In this document: positions 47,001 through 59,868 of the stretch, piece after piece
Layout: each line of letters starts with the position of its first letter
Position numbering within the stretch: the first letter of the stretch is position 1
DNA from: Eunapius fragilis
Lineage: Eukaryota; Porifera; Demospongiae; Spongillida; Spongillidae
DNA: 64,000 nt
Direction of reading: 5' to 3'
NCBI GenBank assembly: GCA_963681505.1
Contig: OY811992.1
Coordinates: 5,152,224-5,216,223, forward strand
Program-made: the position numbers and the translations under genes
The notes under the pieces: model-generated
What the model was told of the DNA's origin: nothing
Database searches by the model: none
What the model saw: only the letters and a program-made list of their open reading frames with translations

Positions 47001-49587
47001 TACCACCCTAATTTTCATTGAAATTGAAATTAATAATTTCAGAAGATTCTGCACTTGTATTCATATTCATATGGTGCATTAACACTTATGCATTAGTGAC
47101 AGTATTCAACACGTTCAAGCCTCCTTCAAATGCACAGTGTTTGGTCTCCATCGGGAAAATTGGATTGGCTCATTTGTGGAATGTGACTTATGGTTAACTA
47201 ACTAGTATTATTTTATAGCACAGGCTATTGCTCGTGATAATGAATACTAACTGCAAATGCTACAAGTTAATAACTATCAGTACATTTCTAGGTCTACATG
47301 CCCTGTACATTTGATGGGAGCCAATACGTGCCCTGTACATTTGATGGGGGGGCCAATACATGCTTAGTACATTTGATGGGGGCCAATACGTGCCCTGTAC
47401 ATTTGATGGGGGCCAATACGTGCTCTGTACATTTGATGGGGGCCAATACGTGCCCTGTACATTTGATGGGGGCCAATACGTGCCCTGTACATTTGATGGG
47501 GGCCAATACGTGCCCTGTACATTTGATGGGGGCCAATACATACTTAGTACATTTGATGGGGGCCAATACGTGCCCTGTACATTTGATGGGGGCCAATACA
47601 TGCCCTGTACATTTGATGGGGGCCAATATGTGCCCTGTACATTTGATGGGGGCCAATACGTGCTCTGTACATTTGATGGGGGCCAATACGTGCCCTGTAC
47701 ATTTGATGGGGGCCAATACATGCCCTGTACATTTGATGGGGGCCAATACGTGCCCTGTACATTTGATGGGGGCCAATACATGCCCTGTACATTTGATGGG
47801 GGCCAATATGTGCCCTGTACATTTGATGGGGGCCAATACGTGCTCTGTACATTTGATTTTGCTAGTGTTACATTTAACAGAGAGAAGTGAGAAAGGAGGA
47901 GGAGGTGGAGCAGATGGAGAGGAGGAGAATGGAAGAGGAAGAAGGAGCACATATTGGCATATGGTCACAAGCTATTGTATTGTGAAGCAATATGCACGCT
48001 GGTCCATCGAGGGGGGGGCAAATGCCCCCCCCCCCTTGCCATATTATTGCCCCCCCTTGGTAATCTTTTAAAATGCAAACACACACAACAGCTGTGTCTT
48101 TTCTATTCCATGTATTAATTCAAATAAAGCTTCGCTGTACAAAGCAAACATTAACCAACCTCTGTTACATGTACATGTATGGTCCTTACTCTATGTGTGC
48201 TGTTAAGAAAAAATGTATTCTTCAAACCACAATGGGAGACTTTAATTGTGTAGCTATATACTTATGTTGTGTTTTAATAGTTTCCTCCATTAAGGTGGAA
48301 AATAGCTTTTGAACAGCACCCTGGCAATGGGAATAGGGCGAGCGGCTCAACCGAGTAAAATTACTCGGAGCAATGGAGGGCCTGTGCTCTCCTACCAATT
48401 TTAGTTTAGCCATCTTGGTTTCTGCAGAGGGGCTTTGGGAGTTTGGCCTGGAGTAGGTGAGAGGCTTCTTGCCAGCTCCCCTTCTACCTCCTTCACTTTA
48501 CATGTGTTACTTTTTATAAAACTTTTACATTCCTTTCAAAAAGTTTCCACGCTTTGCGCGGGAGAGGATGTACATTCCCCCGTTCCAATGGGCCCTTCCC
48601 CTCCAATGGGCCCTTCCCCTCCAATGGACCCTTCCCCTCCAATGGACCCTTCCCCTCCAATGGGCCCTTCCCCTCCAATGGGCCCTTCCCCTCCAATGGA
48701 CCCTTCCCCTCCAATGAGCCCTTCCCCTCCAATGAGCCCTTCCCTCCTACCCATATATGTATAAGATCACAATATGTCAGCTGGGATGTGGCACAACACT
48801 GCAGGAACAAATTTTTATCGCCCCCTCTAAAAAGTATCAACTGAACTTTTGCCCCCCCCCCCCCCCCCCCCCTTGAGGTTTTTTCTTGATGAAACCCTGT
48901 GGTCCCCTGTTCAGCTATGCCACACGCATCAAGTGGAGTACTCACGGGATCATAGTAGTAACCAGTGGGCCTGTGGTAGTACAATACTGGGTTCACAACT
49001 TTCTGGTAGTCCTTGTCAAAGACTTCAACACAGTCCTGAGTGTGGTGAGGAGAAAGAGGAAAAACTTTGACAGACGTCCTATTCCTATTTTGGTCATACA
49101 TCGCGTGACGCGTCTTTTCCATCACGTTGCTGGTCAAGGCTTGAAGCATCTGCCAATGAAGGAAGAGAAGGGGTTACTTAGGACCATTTGCACTGCACTT
49201 CACCAGCAAACCAGGTTGCTGGGCTGACGTATTACGGTCAACCCCATCGTTCGCAACGGTATCCGCTTCTCGTGCATCGTCATGTCTTATGACAGAAAGG
49301 TCAGTTGAGGCACACGGCTGTTGCGGACATTCGGCGGCTCTGGAAGAATCCTTCGAATTTTCAGGCGTCCCCCCCGTGGTGGAGAGGGTCGCTATGTACT
49401 TCTTGTTGGCTTCAAGAACGTCGCGAAGACTACGCTTCTCCGCTTCCAGCGCTATAAGGGTTTTTTCAAACGCGTGCTTCAAAGATTTCCACTCCAAAGT
49501 TAACTGCATGGTAGATTCAAGGTTCTCCACTGCGTTTAGCCTTGCCAGGTGAGCCTCAAACCGCAACAACCCTTCGAATTTCTCCAT
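35450..49587 (-). CDS. AGGF1: AGGF1-like protein (OCRE, FHA and G-patch regions)
   Basis: Exons on the minus strand: 49587-49204, 49149-49066, 49035-48946, 44481-44415, 43964-43813, 42726-42558, 41261-41086 (donor uncertain), 40844-40677, 39766-39551, 38458-38394, 37382-37314, 36832-36760, and a weak last exon 35536-35450 ([13 protein letters not shown]). The product is about 600 aa (human about 714). Order of regions: an N-terminal helical region; OCRE-type tyrosine repeats ([46 protein letters not shown]); an acidic linker [11 protein letters not shown] ([49 protein letters not shown]); then [14 protein letters not shown]; and a G-patch ([15 protein letters not shown]). AGGF1 is known as an angiogenic/G-patch-FHA factor with splicing-protein domains. 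The last exon has a poor acceptor. Confidence 0.9.
35805..36725. repeat. 33-bp G-rich minisatellite, about 28 copies, AGGF1 intron
   Basis: The unit is GTACAGGGAGGGAGGGGAGG plus GGGCCCAGAGGTG, nearly perfect. Every unit has four or more G-runs on the plus strand. It ends about 34 bp from the G-patch exon donor (36759). Five overlapping long open frames cover it only because 33 is divisible by three. Confidence 0.97.
37040..37330. repeat. CA repeat interleaved with copies of an AGGF1 exon end
   Basis: (CA)n runs alternate with CCTGTGCACAGAACTGGGT, which is the 3' end and donor of the AGGF1 exon 37314-37382 (read on the minus strand). Several copies and CCCAGAACT variants are present, each recreating a potential CACAG|GTGTGT donor. 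Confidence 0.85.
38250..39008. repeat. Compound simple repeats around the AGGF1 65-nt exon (copy B)
   Basis: A CCTCACACTCCC repeat lies before, and a purine-rich GGAGGGAGAGG repeat after, exon 38394-38458. An ACCATCACCACACAC array of about 15 copies follows at 38790-39008. This mirrors copy A with different copy numbers. Confidence 0.9.
40078..40640. repeat. Two minisatellites in the AGGF1 intron between the FHA exons
   Basis: 40078-40315 repeats GTACTGGGGAGGAGGGAG and GAAGAGTACTGAGGAGGAGG; about half as long in copy A. 40450-40640 repeats AGGCCTCATATCACCTCCTC, ending about 35 bp from the FHA exon (40677) and lying just at the copy B boundary. Confidence 0.85.
40990..41089. repeat. (ACTC)n/(CT)n/(CA)n microsatellite overlapping an AGGF1 splice donor
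   Basis: ACTC and CT runs end in a short CA run directly touching the exon 41261 end. On the minus strand the exon runs into (GT)n(GA)n, so the donor lies inside the microsatellite. Confidence 0.85.
41870..42545. repeat. C-rich 21-bp minisatellite, about 30 copies
   Basis: The unit is TACCCCTGTCCCCCCATATCC with T/C variants, in an AGGF1 intron. It ends 12 bp from the donor of exon 42558-42726. The complementary strand is the transcribed-sense strand and is G-rich in every unit. Confidence 0.95.
42742..43500. repeat. ACACCATCACACATGT array and 24-bp CTTCAGTACACCCTTCACCC array
   Basis: 42742-43138 is a 15-16-bp array beginning about 16 bp from the exon 42726 acceptor. 43209-43500 is a 24-bp array (ACCCTCTACTTCAGTACACC plus CTTC) of about 12 copies. 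The 343-codon plus frame across them is repeat-driven. Confidence 0.95.
43970..44375. repeat. GGAGG-rich and 33-bp-type GAGGTGGGTGCTTGGGGAGG repeats
   Basis: These fill almost the whole AGGF1 intron between exons 44415-44481 and 43813-43964. Units alternate GTGAGTGCTGTGAGGAGGTG with GCTTGGGGAG, and many contain GGTGAGT-like words. Confidence 0.9.
44560..45182. repeat. 26-bp minisatellite, about 23 copies, AGGF1 intron 3
   Basis: The unit is ACATACCTACAGACCAAGAG plus GACAAG. A plus-strand 238-codon frame is repeat-driven. Confidence 0.95.
45183..47298. other. AGGF1 intron 3 interior without genes
   Basis: No coding signal on either strand. A 16-22-bp GTTGGATTACATCATATA repeat lies at 46555-46660 and a TTTATTTATTAACATTATGA-type repeat at about 46760-46940. 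Confidence 0.7.
47299..47857. repeat. 30-bp minisatellite, about 19 copies, AGGF1 intron 3
   Basis: The unit is ACATTTGATGGGGGCCAATA plus CGTGCCCTGT, with a TACTTAGT variant. 47858-48580 holds a purine-rich stretch, a CCCCCC-rich dispersed piece (about 47990-48060) and an unassigned minus frame (48222-48413); no gene is supported. Confidence 0.95.
48584..48748. repeat. 18-bp minisatellite, about 9 copies
   Basis: The unit is TCCAATGGGCCCTTCCCC with GGG/GAC/GAG variants, in AGGF1 intron 3, about 200 bp from exon 3. A poly-C tract follows at about 48851-48872. Confidence 0.9.
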
Positions 49588-49660
49588 GAGAGTTAAGGTG
49601 CGCTTCGATTAAAATATCATTATTTGCGCGCTTTATTTGTTAGCCGGCAGTCTGGGCACG
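49588..49660. promoter_or_regulatory. 73-bp bidirectional promoter/5' region of AGGF1 and PUS10
   Basis: The two start codons (49587 on minus, 49661 on plus) are separated by 73 bp containing ATTATTTGCGCGCTTTATTT. The genes are divergent, so a single compact bidirectional promoter, possibly with overlapping 5' UTRs, must serve both unless an upstream non-coding exon exists. Confidence 0.7.
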
Positions 49661-51238
49661 ATGAGCACTACAGCATATCTATGTCCACGGTGCCGGGAAA
49701 AGTTTGGTATTGATGACCTGCCTTCTGTTCCTGGAGCCACGTGCGTTGAAAATGGAACGGCGCTGGAGACAGAAGAACGCGAGGCTAAAAAGGCAAAGCT
49801 GTCGAACGACCTTGCCGCCAATGGCGCCAAATCTACCTACTGCTACACGTGTTTGGGGCTCCTGGAGGAAGCGTATATCGAGCGACTGGTTCAAGACATT
49901 GCAGTGAAGGTGGAGAAAGGGGAATACCGGGACCTTGATACATTCCACTGCTGCATAAGCGTTCCCATGAGCCTCCTAGTGAGGCGGGAGGCGATGATGC
50001 AGCTGCTCCGATATACGATGGATGAAACCAAGTTTCGCTCACCAGATGATAGCTTTGTGAAGGATGACCTCAAGACCGATCTGAACAGACTGCTCGAACG
50101 GAGATTGCACCCCTTGCGCTGCAGCGGGACGAGTCCTTTTGAAATCAACATCAAATTCGACCATGATGGCTGCGACAGTGAGTGCAGCCTTCTCTCGCAA
50201 CTGTCTCCAGAGCTGAAAACGCAGAAGAAGCAAAAGAGGAGGAGGAGGAGATGGGCCACCACCACCACCACCACCACCACCATTGCGTGCGATGTGTTTT
50301 GTAGTGACCCCGAGTTTAGTAGTCAGGTTCTCAAGGCTGTTTTGCCCAACCTCAGTGCAGATGGCTGCATCCGCACCGGTTTGTGGTTGCTACCGGCGAC
50401 CGCCAGCTGCACTCCCAGTGTGGGGTTCTCTCGCAGGCCCCTGTACCTTGGTGGTCGGTACTGCAAGTACTCCAGAAACTTGAGCCAGACGCCGTGGGTG
50501 ATAGAGGGCGTGAAGAAGTGTGAGACGTCAGTGGAGGAGCTCATTTGTGGCACCCTCACGGCAGCCGTGCTCAGCTCCAGCTACAAATTTAGCTCATCGG
50601 GTAGAGAGGATGTGGACGTAAGGATGCTGGGAGAGGGGAGGCCCTTTGTGATCGAGTTCTGCAACCCGAAACGTGTGCGCTTCACGTCCCAGGAGCTAGC
50701 CGGCTTGCAGGGCGACATCAACTCCTCCACTGACCTGGTGCAGGTCCTGCGTCTCTCAGTTATCCCTCCCGAGGCCCTCAAGCAACTGAAGGAAGGGGAG
50801 GAGGAGAAGGTGAAGACCTACGCTGCGCTCATCTGGACTCTCCTCCCCATCCCTCTGCCACAGTTGAAGAAGTTGGAAGACATAAAGGACCTTGTCATTG
50901 ATCAGAAGACTCCTCTCAGGGTGCTCCATAGGAGGACCCTGGCAACAAGGAGGCGTGTCATACACTCTCTGTGTGCCTCCCATATTGACGACCACCACTT
51001 CAAGCTCACCCTGAGGACGCAGGCTGGGACCTACATCAAAGAGTTTGTGCACGGGGACCTTGGAAGGACTGGGCCTAACCTAGGGTCCCTGTTGGGGTGT
51101 GAAGTGGACATAGTGGCTTTGGACGTGACCAGTGTGTCGTTGGATTGGCCCCCTTCTGCCGACCCCAAAGCGTGCTACCCTGGGACATACCCCGATGCAT
51201 CATTCTACCCCTCCCCTCCCTCCTCTCCCTCCCCATGA
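49661..51238 (+). CDS. PUS10: tRNA pseudouridine synthase Pus10, intronless
   Basis: A single-exon gene of 525 aa (human about 529). N-terminal CPRC (residues 8-11) and CYTC form the zinc-binding pairs. A THUMP-like middle includes NIKFDHDG, interrupted by a low-complexity KKQKRRRRR and an eight-threonine run. PLYLGGRYCKYSRNLSQTPW is followed by the catalytic motif REDVDVRMLGEGRPFVIE (about residues 313-330, with the nucleophilic Asp). The C-terminal catalytic part contains LRTQAGTYIKEFVHGDLGRT and GCEVDIVALDV. The known role is pseudouridylation of tRNA positions 54/55 in the archaeal and metazoan family. I chose ATG 49661; the frame extends 24 bp upstream without an ATG. The stop is 110 bp from the convergent SCAMP-a stop. 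Confidence 0.97.
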   Translation: MSTTAYLCPRCREKFGIDDLPSVPGATCVENGTALETEEREAKKAKLSNDLAANGAKSTYCYTCLGLLEEAYIERLVQDIAVKVEKGEYRDLDTFHCCISVPMSLLVRREAMMQLLRYTMDETKFRSPDDSFVKDDLKTDLNRLLERRLHPLRCSGTSPFEINIKFDHDGCDSECSLLSQLSPELKTQKKQKRRRRRWATTTTTTTTIACDVFCSDPEFSSQVLKAVLPNLSADGCIRTGLWLLPATASCTPSVGFSRRPLYLGGRYCKYSRNLSQTPWVIEGVKKCETSVEELICGTLTAAVLSSSYKFSSSGREDVDVRMLGEGRPFVIEFCNPKRVRFTSQELAGLQGDINSSTDLVQVLRLSVIPPEALKQLKEGEEEKVKTYAALIWTLLPIPLPQLKKLEDIKDLVIDQKTPLRVLHRRTLATRRRVIHSLCASHIDDHHFKLTLRTQAGTYIKEFVHGDLGRTGPNLGSLLGCEVDIVALDVTSVSLDWPPSADPKACYPGTYPDASFYPSPPSSPSP

Positions 51239-51348
51239 CCAAGGTGTTTGTCATATTAATTAATTATTAAAAATCCTCATACATGTAAGCTACATTAACA
51301 GCTGCTTTGGGATATAGCCACGCCTACTCTCCTAGACCCTAACTGGTG

Positions 51349-54823
<3,475 letters not shown>

Positions 54824-55041
54824 TTCCAGTAAAGGGTTCACGCGTACAAATAACGTCACGAATTTATTTATTTTTTAATTTTTACAACGCCCCTCCCACT
54901 TACTAGCAGCCCTAGCGCGGAGTGCTGTTATGACATCTTGACGGCGATAACAATCAACCATGTAGAGTAATGCGCATACGGACTATACGCACACACACAC
55001 ACACACACACGCACACACACACGCAATAACATCCATAATGT

Positions 55042-56914
55042 TCAGCTGACGGCACCAGCCATTCCCGCCTTCACGCCCTCCTTGGCCGCGCCCACTGCCG
55101 CTTGGCGGACATACTTGTTCTTGGCGGCACCTGTCATGGCCTCTTGTGTGGCTTCGTTGACGCTCTTACCGGAGCTGCGGTAGTAACGGTGAACCTGGGG
55201 AGGAGGGGGTGTGACCAAGCCTCAATCATCACACATGGCATCTGCTTACAAAGAAGACGAGAATAGCGCCAACTGGAGTAGGAAGCAGCCATAGGACGCC
55301 ACAGATAACAAACATGGCTCCTACAGCTTTATTTGTGTTGAAAAGTGCAGCTGAATTTATAAACCCCCTGTGAGGGAGACACCATGAGAAGGGTTAATAT
55401 GGTATTTGTATCACATCCCATTTCAACATCCACCCATCACTACCATCTTCACCCACCAAGATTGAGGAAGGGGGAGGGGATGGGAGGGAGAGAAGGTGAT
55501 GGGAGGGAGAGGGGATAATGGAAGGGAGAGGGAGGAGGTAATGGGAGGGAGAGGAGGTGATAGGAGGGAGAGGGGGTGATGGGAGGGAGATGGGATGATG
55601 GGAGGGAGATGGGATGATGGGAGGGAGTGGGGATGATGGGAGGGGGATGGGATGATGGGAGGAAGATGGTGGGGGGGAGGGGGGAAGTACCAAGACATGC
55701 ACACCACTTACGCTGCTCCAAGGTTGGGAAGACCAAGTGCATTAATTCCAAACGCAGCAGTTTGGACTGCCATCACCAGGAAGAACCACAGATAGCCTAG
55801 TGAGCTATTGTTCCTAAGAGGGAGGCAGTGGGAAAGAGGAGAGTAATGGGGTGGAGCCAATTTAAGGGGGTGGAGCCAATATAAGGGGGTGGAGCAAATT
55901 TAAGGGGGTGGAGCTTACTTGTAAGCATAATAAGCAGGGTACCACCAACAGAAGAGGGAGCACGGGACGAACAACAAAGTGTAGGCAATGGAGACACCAA
56001 AGGTGGTACCATAGCTAGTAGCATTAACGATGAGGCCAGCTATGGTGCATACAAAGTTATAGGCAAGGATGACCCAATAGTCTGGGGAGGTGGAGGGTGG
56101 GTGATGGAGGGAGATCGAGAGGGGAAGGTGGCAGAAAGAGGAGGTATGCGGGTAGGGAAGGTGGAGGGGTGTGGTAGGGGAGGAAGGGGTAGGATGAACA
56201 AATGAGGTTTGCCACACACTATTTTCCTCTACTCACAGATAAGTAGAGCTGTGAGTACTCTTATCTTCCACAGCTCTGATGGTGGGATCTGCTCAGTGAG
56301 GTTCACATAGCAGCAAGGTTGGATGGGACAACATTTAGGCAGGGGGGGGAAGTTGTTTGGACGAACTGAACAAAATGATAAGCCAAAGCCAGCCAGTGCA
56401 TGAGTAGCTCGCCTGCCCCACTACCAGCCGCTTACCTGCTTCCCCCTGAGCGCTAGCGAGGTTCTTCTCTCGCTCCTTCAATGCCGCTTCTCTCTGTGCC
56501 AACTCCTAAAAAGTAAAAAGGTTAAAGGTCAAACAAGCGCGCAAGCAGTCGAAAAGACTAACCGCTTCCTTGGTGACATTGTACGATCCCCGTGATACGG
56601 AAGAGTATTCCGGCGGCTGATCGTCCCAGCTACTAGGTGACGTCAGAGACACGGCCTTAGCCTTACCTTTTGTTGATTTCTGAGTGACAAACCTTACAAT
56701 AACGAAGCCATACATTGCCAAAGCGGGTCTCCCCCCTTCACATAAAAACTGCCCTATCCCTTAGCTCCTCGCTCTAACTCGCCTTAGAATCAAAAGGGTT
56801 TGTTTCCTTTCCGGAAGCAGCCGGTCCAGTCTCCTCCTATCCAACATATTTTGGGGTGATGAAAACGTTCGTTGCTAAGATCTCACTGCTTACGTCAAAC
56901 GGATTGCTTGCCAT
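55042..56914 (-). CDS. Secretory carrier-associated membrane protein, SCAMP-b
   Basis: Nine exons: 56914-56894, 56836-56783, 56679-56563, 56505-56436, 56365-56237, 56081-55919, 55813-55712, 55367-55250, 55194-55042; about 308 aa. NPF motifs (ASNPFD, ETNPFDSK), a short Ser/Pro linker (TSPSSWDDQPPEYSS), a helix [33 protein letters not shown], four membrane spans, E-peptide-like CWWYPAYYAYK, and tail VHRYYRSSGKSVNEATQEAM. The exon 2 donor is GC (AAG|GCGAGT); only this donor keeps phase with the acceptor ACTCAG at exon 3. It lies 218 bp upstream of SCAMP-a on the same strand. Confidence 0.93.
55455..55680. repeat. GGGAGGGAGATGGGATGAT purine-rich repeat
   Basis: A degenerate 15-20-bp purine repeat filling the SCAMP-b intron between exons 8 and 7, ending about 30 bp from the exon 7 donor. 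Confidence 0.85.
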
Positions 56915-57019
56915 CTTCAGTCGACGAGGGCGTTTTGGTGGTGGGCGGGCACTTCCGGTCAGCTTCGAATTGATTTATAAACATGTACATGTAGGTCAGA
57001 TTTAATCAATTAACGCTTA

Positions 57020-57100
57020 CTCGTACGCGCGCGTATACGACATACGTACGTATACGCGCGCGCGTATACGACATACTTACGTATACGCGCGCGCGCATAT
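57020..57100. repeat. Alternating purine-pyrimidine (CG/TA) palindromic tract
   Basis: Repeated GCGCGCGTATACGACATACG and GTATACGCGCGCG words form overlapping palindromes immediately upstream of SCAMP-b. It is Z-DNA- and cruciform-prone. Confidence 0.7.
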
Positions 57101-57138
57101 ACACAATATGTTGTACGTGTACTTAATTTGATCATTCC

Positions 57139-57238
57139 TGTGTGTCATCCCGGGAAGATCGGCGGCCATGTTTCTTGGTGTCCCCAAATCTGTTGCAAGA
57201 ATCCAAAAAATATGGCCGCCGATATTTCCGGGATGACA
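57139..57238. mobile_element. About 100-bp inverted-repeat MITE
   Basis: Ends CTGTGTCATCCCGGGAAGAT ... GGCGGCCAT and their near-complement (ATGGCCGCCGAT ... CCGGGATGACAG) surround a loop of about 42 bp. ATTC on both sides could be a target duplication. Confidence 0.6.
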
Positions 57239-57315
57239 GAATTCGTTTTAGTAATAGGATTAATTATTCAAGACAATATCTGTTAGCACAGTACGGTTCT
57301 ATACCCGTCGACACA

Positions 57316-57467
57316 GGAAAAAAAATCGTGTTCCGGACCTTGGGTTATAACCTATCGACCATGGGATCTGTTCCATCAAACGTATTCAAAGTCTTTGAAT
57401 ACGTTTGATGGAACAGATCCCATGGTCGATAGGTTAAAACCCAAGGTCCGGAACACGATTTTTTTTC
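57316..57467. mobile_element. Near-perfect palindrome, arms about 75 bp, 1-nt centre
   Basis: 57316-57391 and 57393-57467 are reverse complements with one mismatch, around a single T at 57392. Words include GTGTTCCGGACCTTGGGTTA and TGTTCCATCAAACGTATTCA. No coding role. Confidence 0.9.
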
Positions 57468-57479
57468 CCTGCGCGAATT

Positions 57480-58220
57480 ATAGCTCTGGCATTTGTTCTT
57501 ATTAAGCAGATGCTTATCATGCCTGCGACTTGGGCAGTGATTTGTACGGTGGCCCTGGAGGTCGCGCTCTCGACCTATGAGCTTCGAGAGATGTTTGCGT
57601 AGCGCTCAAGACACAAACCCTGTTTCGCCCAAAGCAATGACGCGTTTGGACTGCAGGCAATCACGTGAATTGCCTCAAGGTGATGACGCAATTAGCTCCA
57701 AGAGCGGTGACGTTATTTAGTCTCAAACCGGCCCAACCTTTTGTCTGTATAGTACAGCCTACATATATCAAAGGGAATGTACTTTGTGGTTCGTGTAGAG
57801 TGAGGTGACTGCTGTTGCATCTCTTTGCCATGTCATTGTGGCTGCTATCGTTGTATCACTAATCAACAGCTTGCGTGGGCTTGCTCTGGGAGCTGTTTAT
57901 CTTGTAAAGTGTTTGCATGTGATTGAATGGCTTCTGTATTTATTCCTTGACATGTAGTACTAATTTTAAAGTGACCCGACCTGTGCAAGTGAATGAGCTT
58001 CTCCCTTCACATGCCATACATGGTTATTGGTACCCTCCCTCTCCCCTAATGACCATCACTTAGGTGCCAGCATCTATTTGCACACCAAGTCGACAGCACA
58101 ACACCCAACATAGAATAACACACAAATTTTGATTGTCTGATCACCTTATTCCAACTCTTCTTCCACACAGCACTCTTCCACTTCTCCACTTTGCACTGCC
58201 TGGTGTTTCCAGTAGCCACA
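57480..58220. other. Intergenic stretch without a supported gene
   Basis: A short hydrophobic plus frame (about 57803-57900, with CHVIVAAIVVSLINS) ends at a GTAAAG donor-like word, but has no partner I could confirm. Nothing else is seen. Confidence 0.4.
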
Positions 58221-58238
58221 AAGTTCCCCACATACAAC

Positions 58239-58259
58239 ACACACAGACACACACACACA

Positions 58260-58319
<60 letters not shown>

Positions 58320-58398
58320 ACACATACCTGAGCAGTAGGCATAAATAAAACCTATCTAACTATATTCAGGGTAGGTGAGCCCACACCTAGCCCTCAGA

Positions 58399-58434
<36 letters not shown>
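58239..58434. repeat. (CA)n at 58239-58315 and C34 at 58401-58434
   Basis: A CA microsatellite followed by an uninterrupted poly-C tract of 34 bp. Confidence 0.95.
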
Positions 58435-58436
<2 letters not shown>

Positions 58437-58502
58437 GTGGAAAACCTTCTGAAGGGAAAACCACCTGCTGGGGCAAAAACCTTCTAACTATACTGCTCAC
58501 AC

Positions 58503-59182
58503 AACACAGCTTGTGGATTGTCCCCCATCAACACAGCTTGTGGATTGTCCCCCATCAACACAGCTTGGATTGTCCCCCATCAACACAGCTTGGATTGTCC
58601 CCCATCAACACAGCTTGGATTGTCCCCCATCAACACAGCTTGGATTGTCCCCCATCAACACAGCTTGGATTGTCCCCATCAACACAGCTTGGATTGTCCC
58701 CCATCAACACAGCTTGGATTGTCCCCCATCAACACAGCTTGGATTGTCCCCCATCAACACAGCTTGGATTGTCCCCCATCAGCACAGCTTGGATTGTCCC
58801 CCATCAACACAGCTTGGATTGTCCCCCATCAACACAGCTTGGATTGTCCCCATCAACACAGCTTGGATTGTCCCCCATCAACACAGCTTGGATTGTCCCC
58901 CATCAGCACAGCTTGGATTGTCCCCCATCAACACAGCTTGGATTGTCCCCCATCAGCACAGCTTGGATTGTCCCCCATCAACACAGCTTGGATTGTCCCC
59001 CATCAGCACAGCTTGGATTGTCCCCCATCAACACAGCTTGGATTGTCCCCCATCAACACAGCTTGGATTGTCCCCCATCAGCACAGCTTGGATTGTCCCC
59101 CATCAACACAGCTTGGATTGTCCCCCATCAACACAGCTTGGATTGTCCTCCATCAACACAGCTTGGATTGTCCCCCATCAGC
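58503..59182. repeat. 25-bp minisatellite, about 27 copies
   Basis: The unit is CACAGCTTGGATTGTCCCCC plus ATCAA, with A/G variants and occasional 24-bp units. All three plus frames are open (up to about 250 codons) only through the repeat. Confidence 0.97.
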
Positions 59183-59617
59183 TATCGTCAACTTGTTTGG
59201 ACTCAACAATGTCATGAAGGAAAATTGCAGGACACGCACCGTGCATTTAGAATGCTTAGAATGACTCAGTAACCCTTAACATCCCCTATAACTCTGCTTG
59301 CACGTGGCAACCCCTTTCCACCAATCACCATTTAATGTCCCATTTAGAAGGGAGCATATTTCCTGTCTAATTCAATTCTCTCAATGAAATATATATCTTT
59401 AGAGGCTCATCCATGGTTTATCTGTACTAGCAGCTGTTTAAAGTCAGTGAAGTGAGTACAGCTTCACTGCTTAATGAAAAGCAGCAGGTGAATGTTTATG
59501 TGATGCTCATGCTATTAGTAGCAGATAGTGATATTCTGTCAGTGTATAAAGTATCATACTGAGGATATTATTTTATAGCATCTTACCATGCTAGCACAAT
59601 ATGAATTTCTGTTTCAG

Positions 59618-59743
59618 AACCCTAACCATGGCGTCCTTGTGTTGGGATTGAGACGATCCATGTGTGAGGAGATTGCGGTGGTGGAGTACTTATCGGAGGA
59701 CAAGAATGTGAAAGAGACTGGGCAGTATTGTATATTACTCTGA
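59618..59743 (+). CDS. Candidate terminal exon of an unidentified gene, C-terminal CILL
   Basis: After a good acceptor (TTTCTGTTTCAG) a 126-nt frame encodes NPNHGVLVLGLRRSMCEEIA, then VVEYLSEDKNVKETGQYCIL and L, then TGA. The last four residues CILL fit a CaaX prenylation box (X = Leu predicts geranylgeranylation). I could not find upstream exons; the 58.5-59.2 kb minisatellite and the 57.5-58.2 kb spacer lie upstream. I do not recognise the family. It may be the last exon of a gene whose start is elsewhere, or a stranded exon copy. Confidence 0.4.
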   Translation, partial: NPNHGVLVLGLRRSMCEEIAVVEYLSEDKNVKETGQYCILL

Positions 59744-59868
59744 GACTATAAGTGCATGCAATTTAACAACAATGCTTGTGGTATAAGATCTGGAAACGAG
59801 ACTTCAATGGTATTGTACATCCTTTGCGTTACGATCATATGAAAAAATAATCCATCAATAACAACAAT

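Noticed and set aside
47298-48071. Repeat ORFs with [10 protein letters not shown] units
   Set aside because: Product of the 30-bp intronic minisatellite.
48222-48413. Minus-strand ORF beginning [13 protein letters not shown] in AGGF1 intron 3
   Set aside because: No matching splice phases with neighbouring AGGF1 exons and no recognised family.
49637-49660. Earlier start for PUS10
   Set aside because: The frame extends upstream but has no ATG before 49661.
58511-59272. Three long plus-strand frames (about 235-253 codons)
   Set aside because: All three frames of the same 25-bp repeat are open at once, with no splice or start context.
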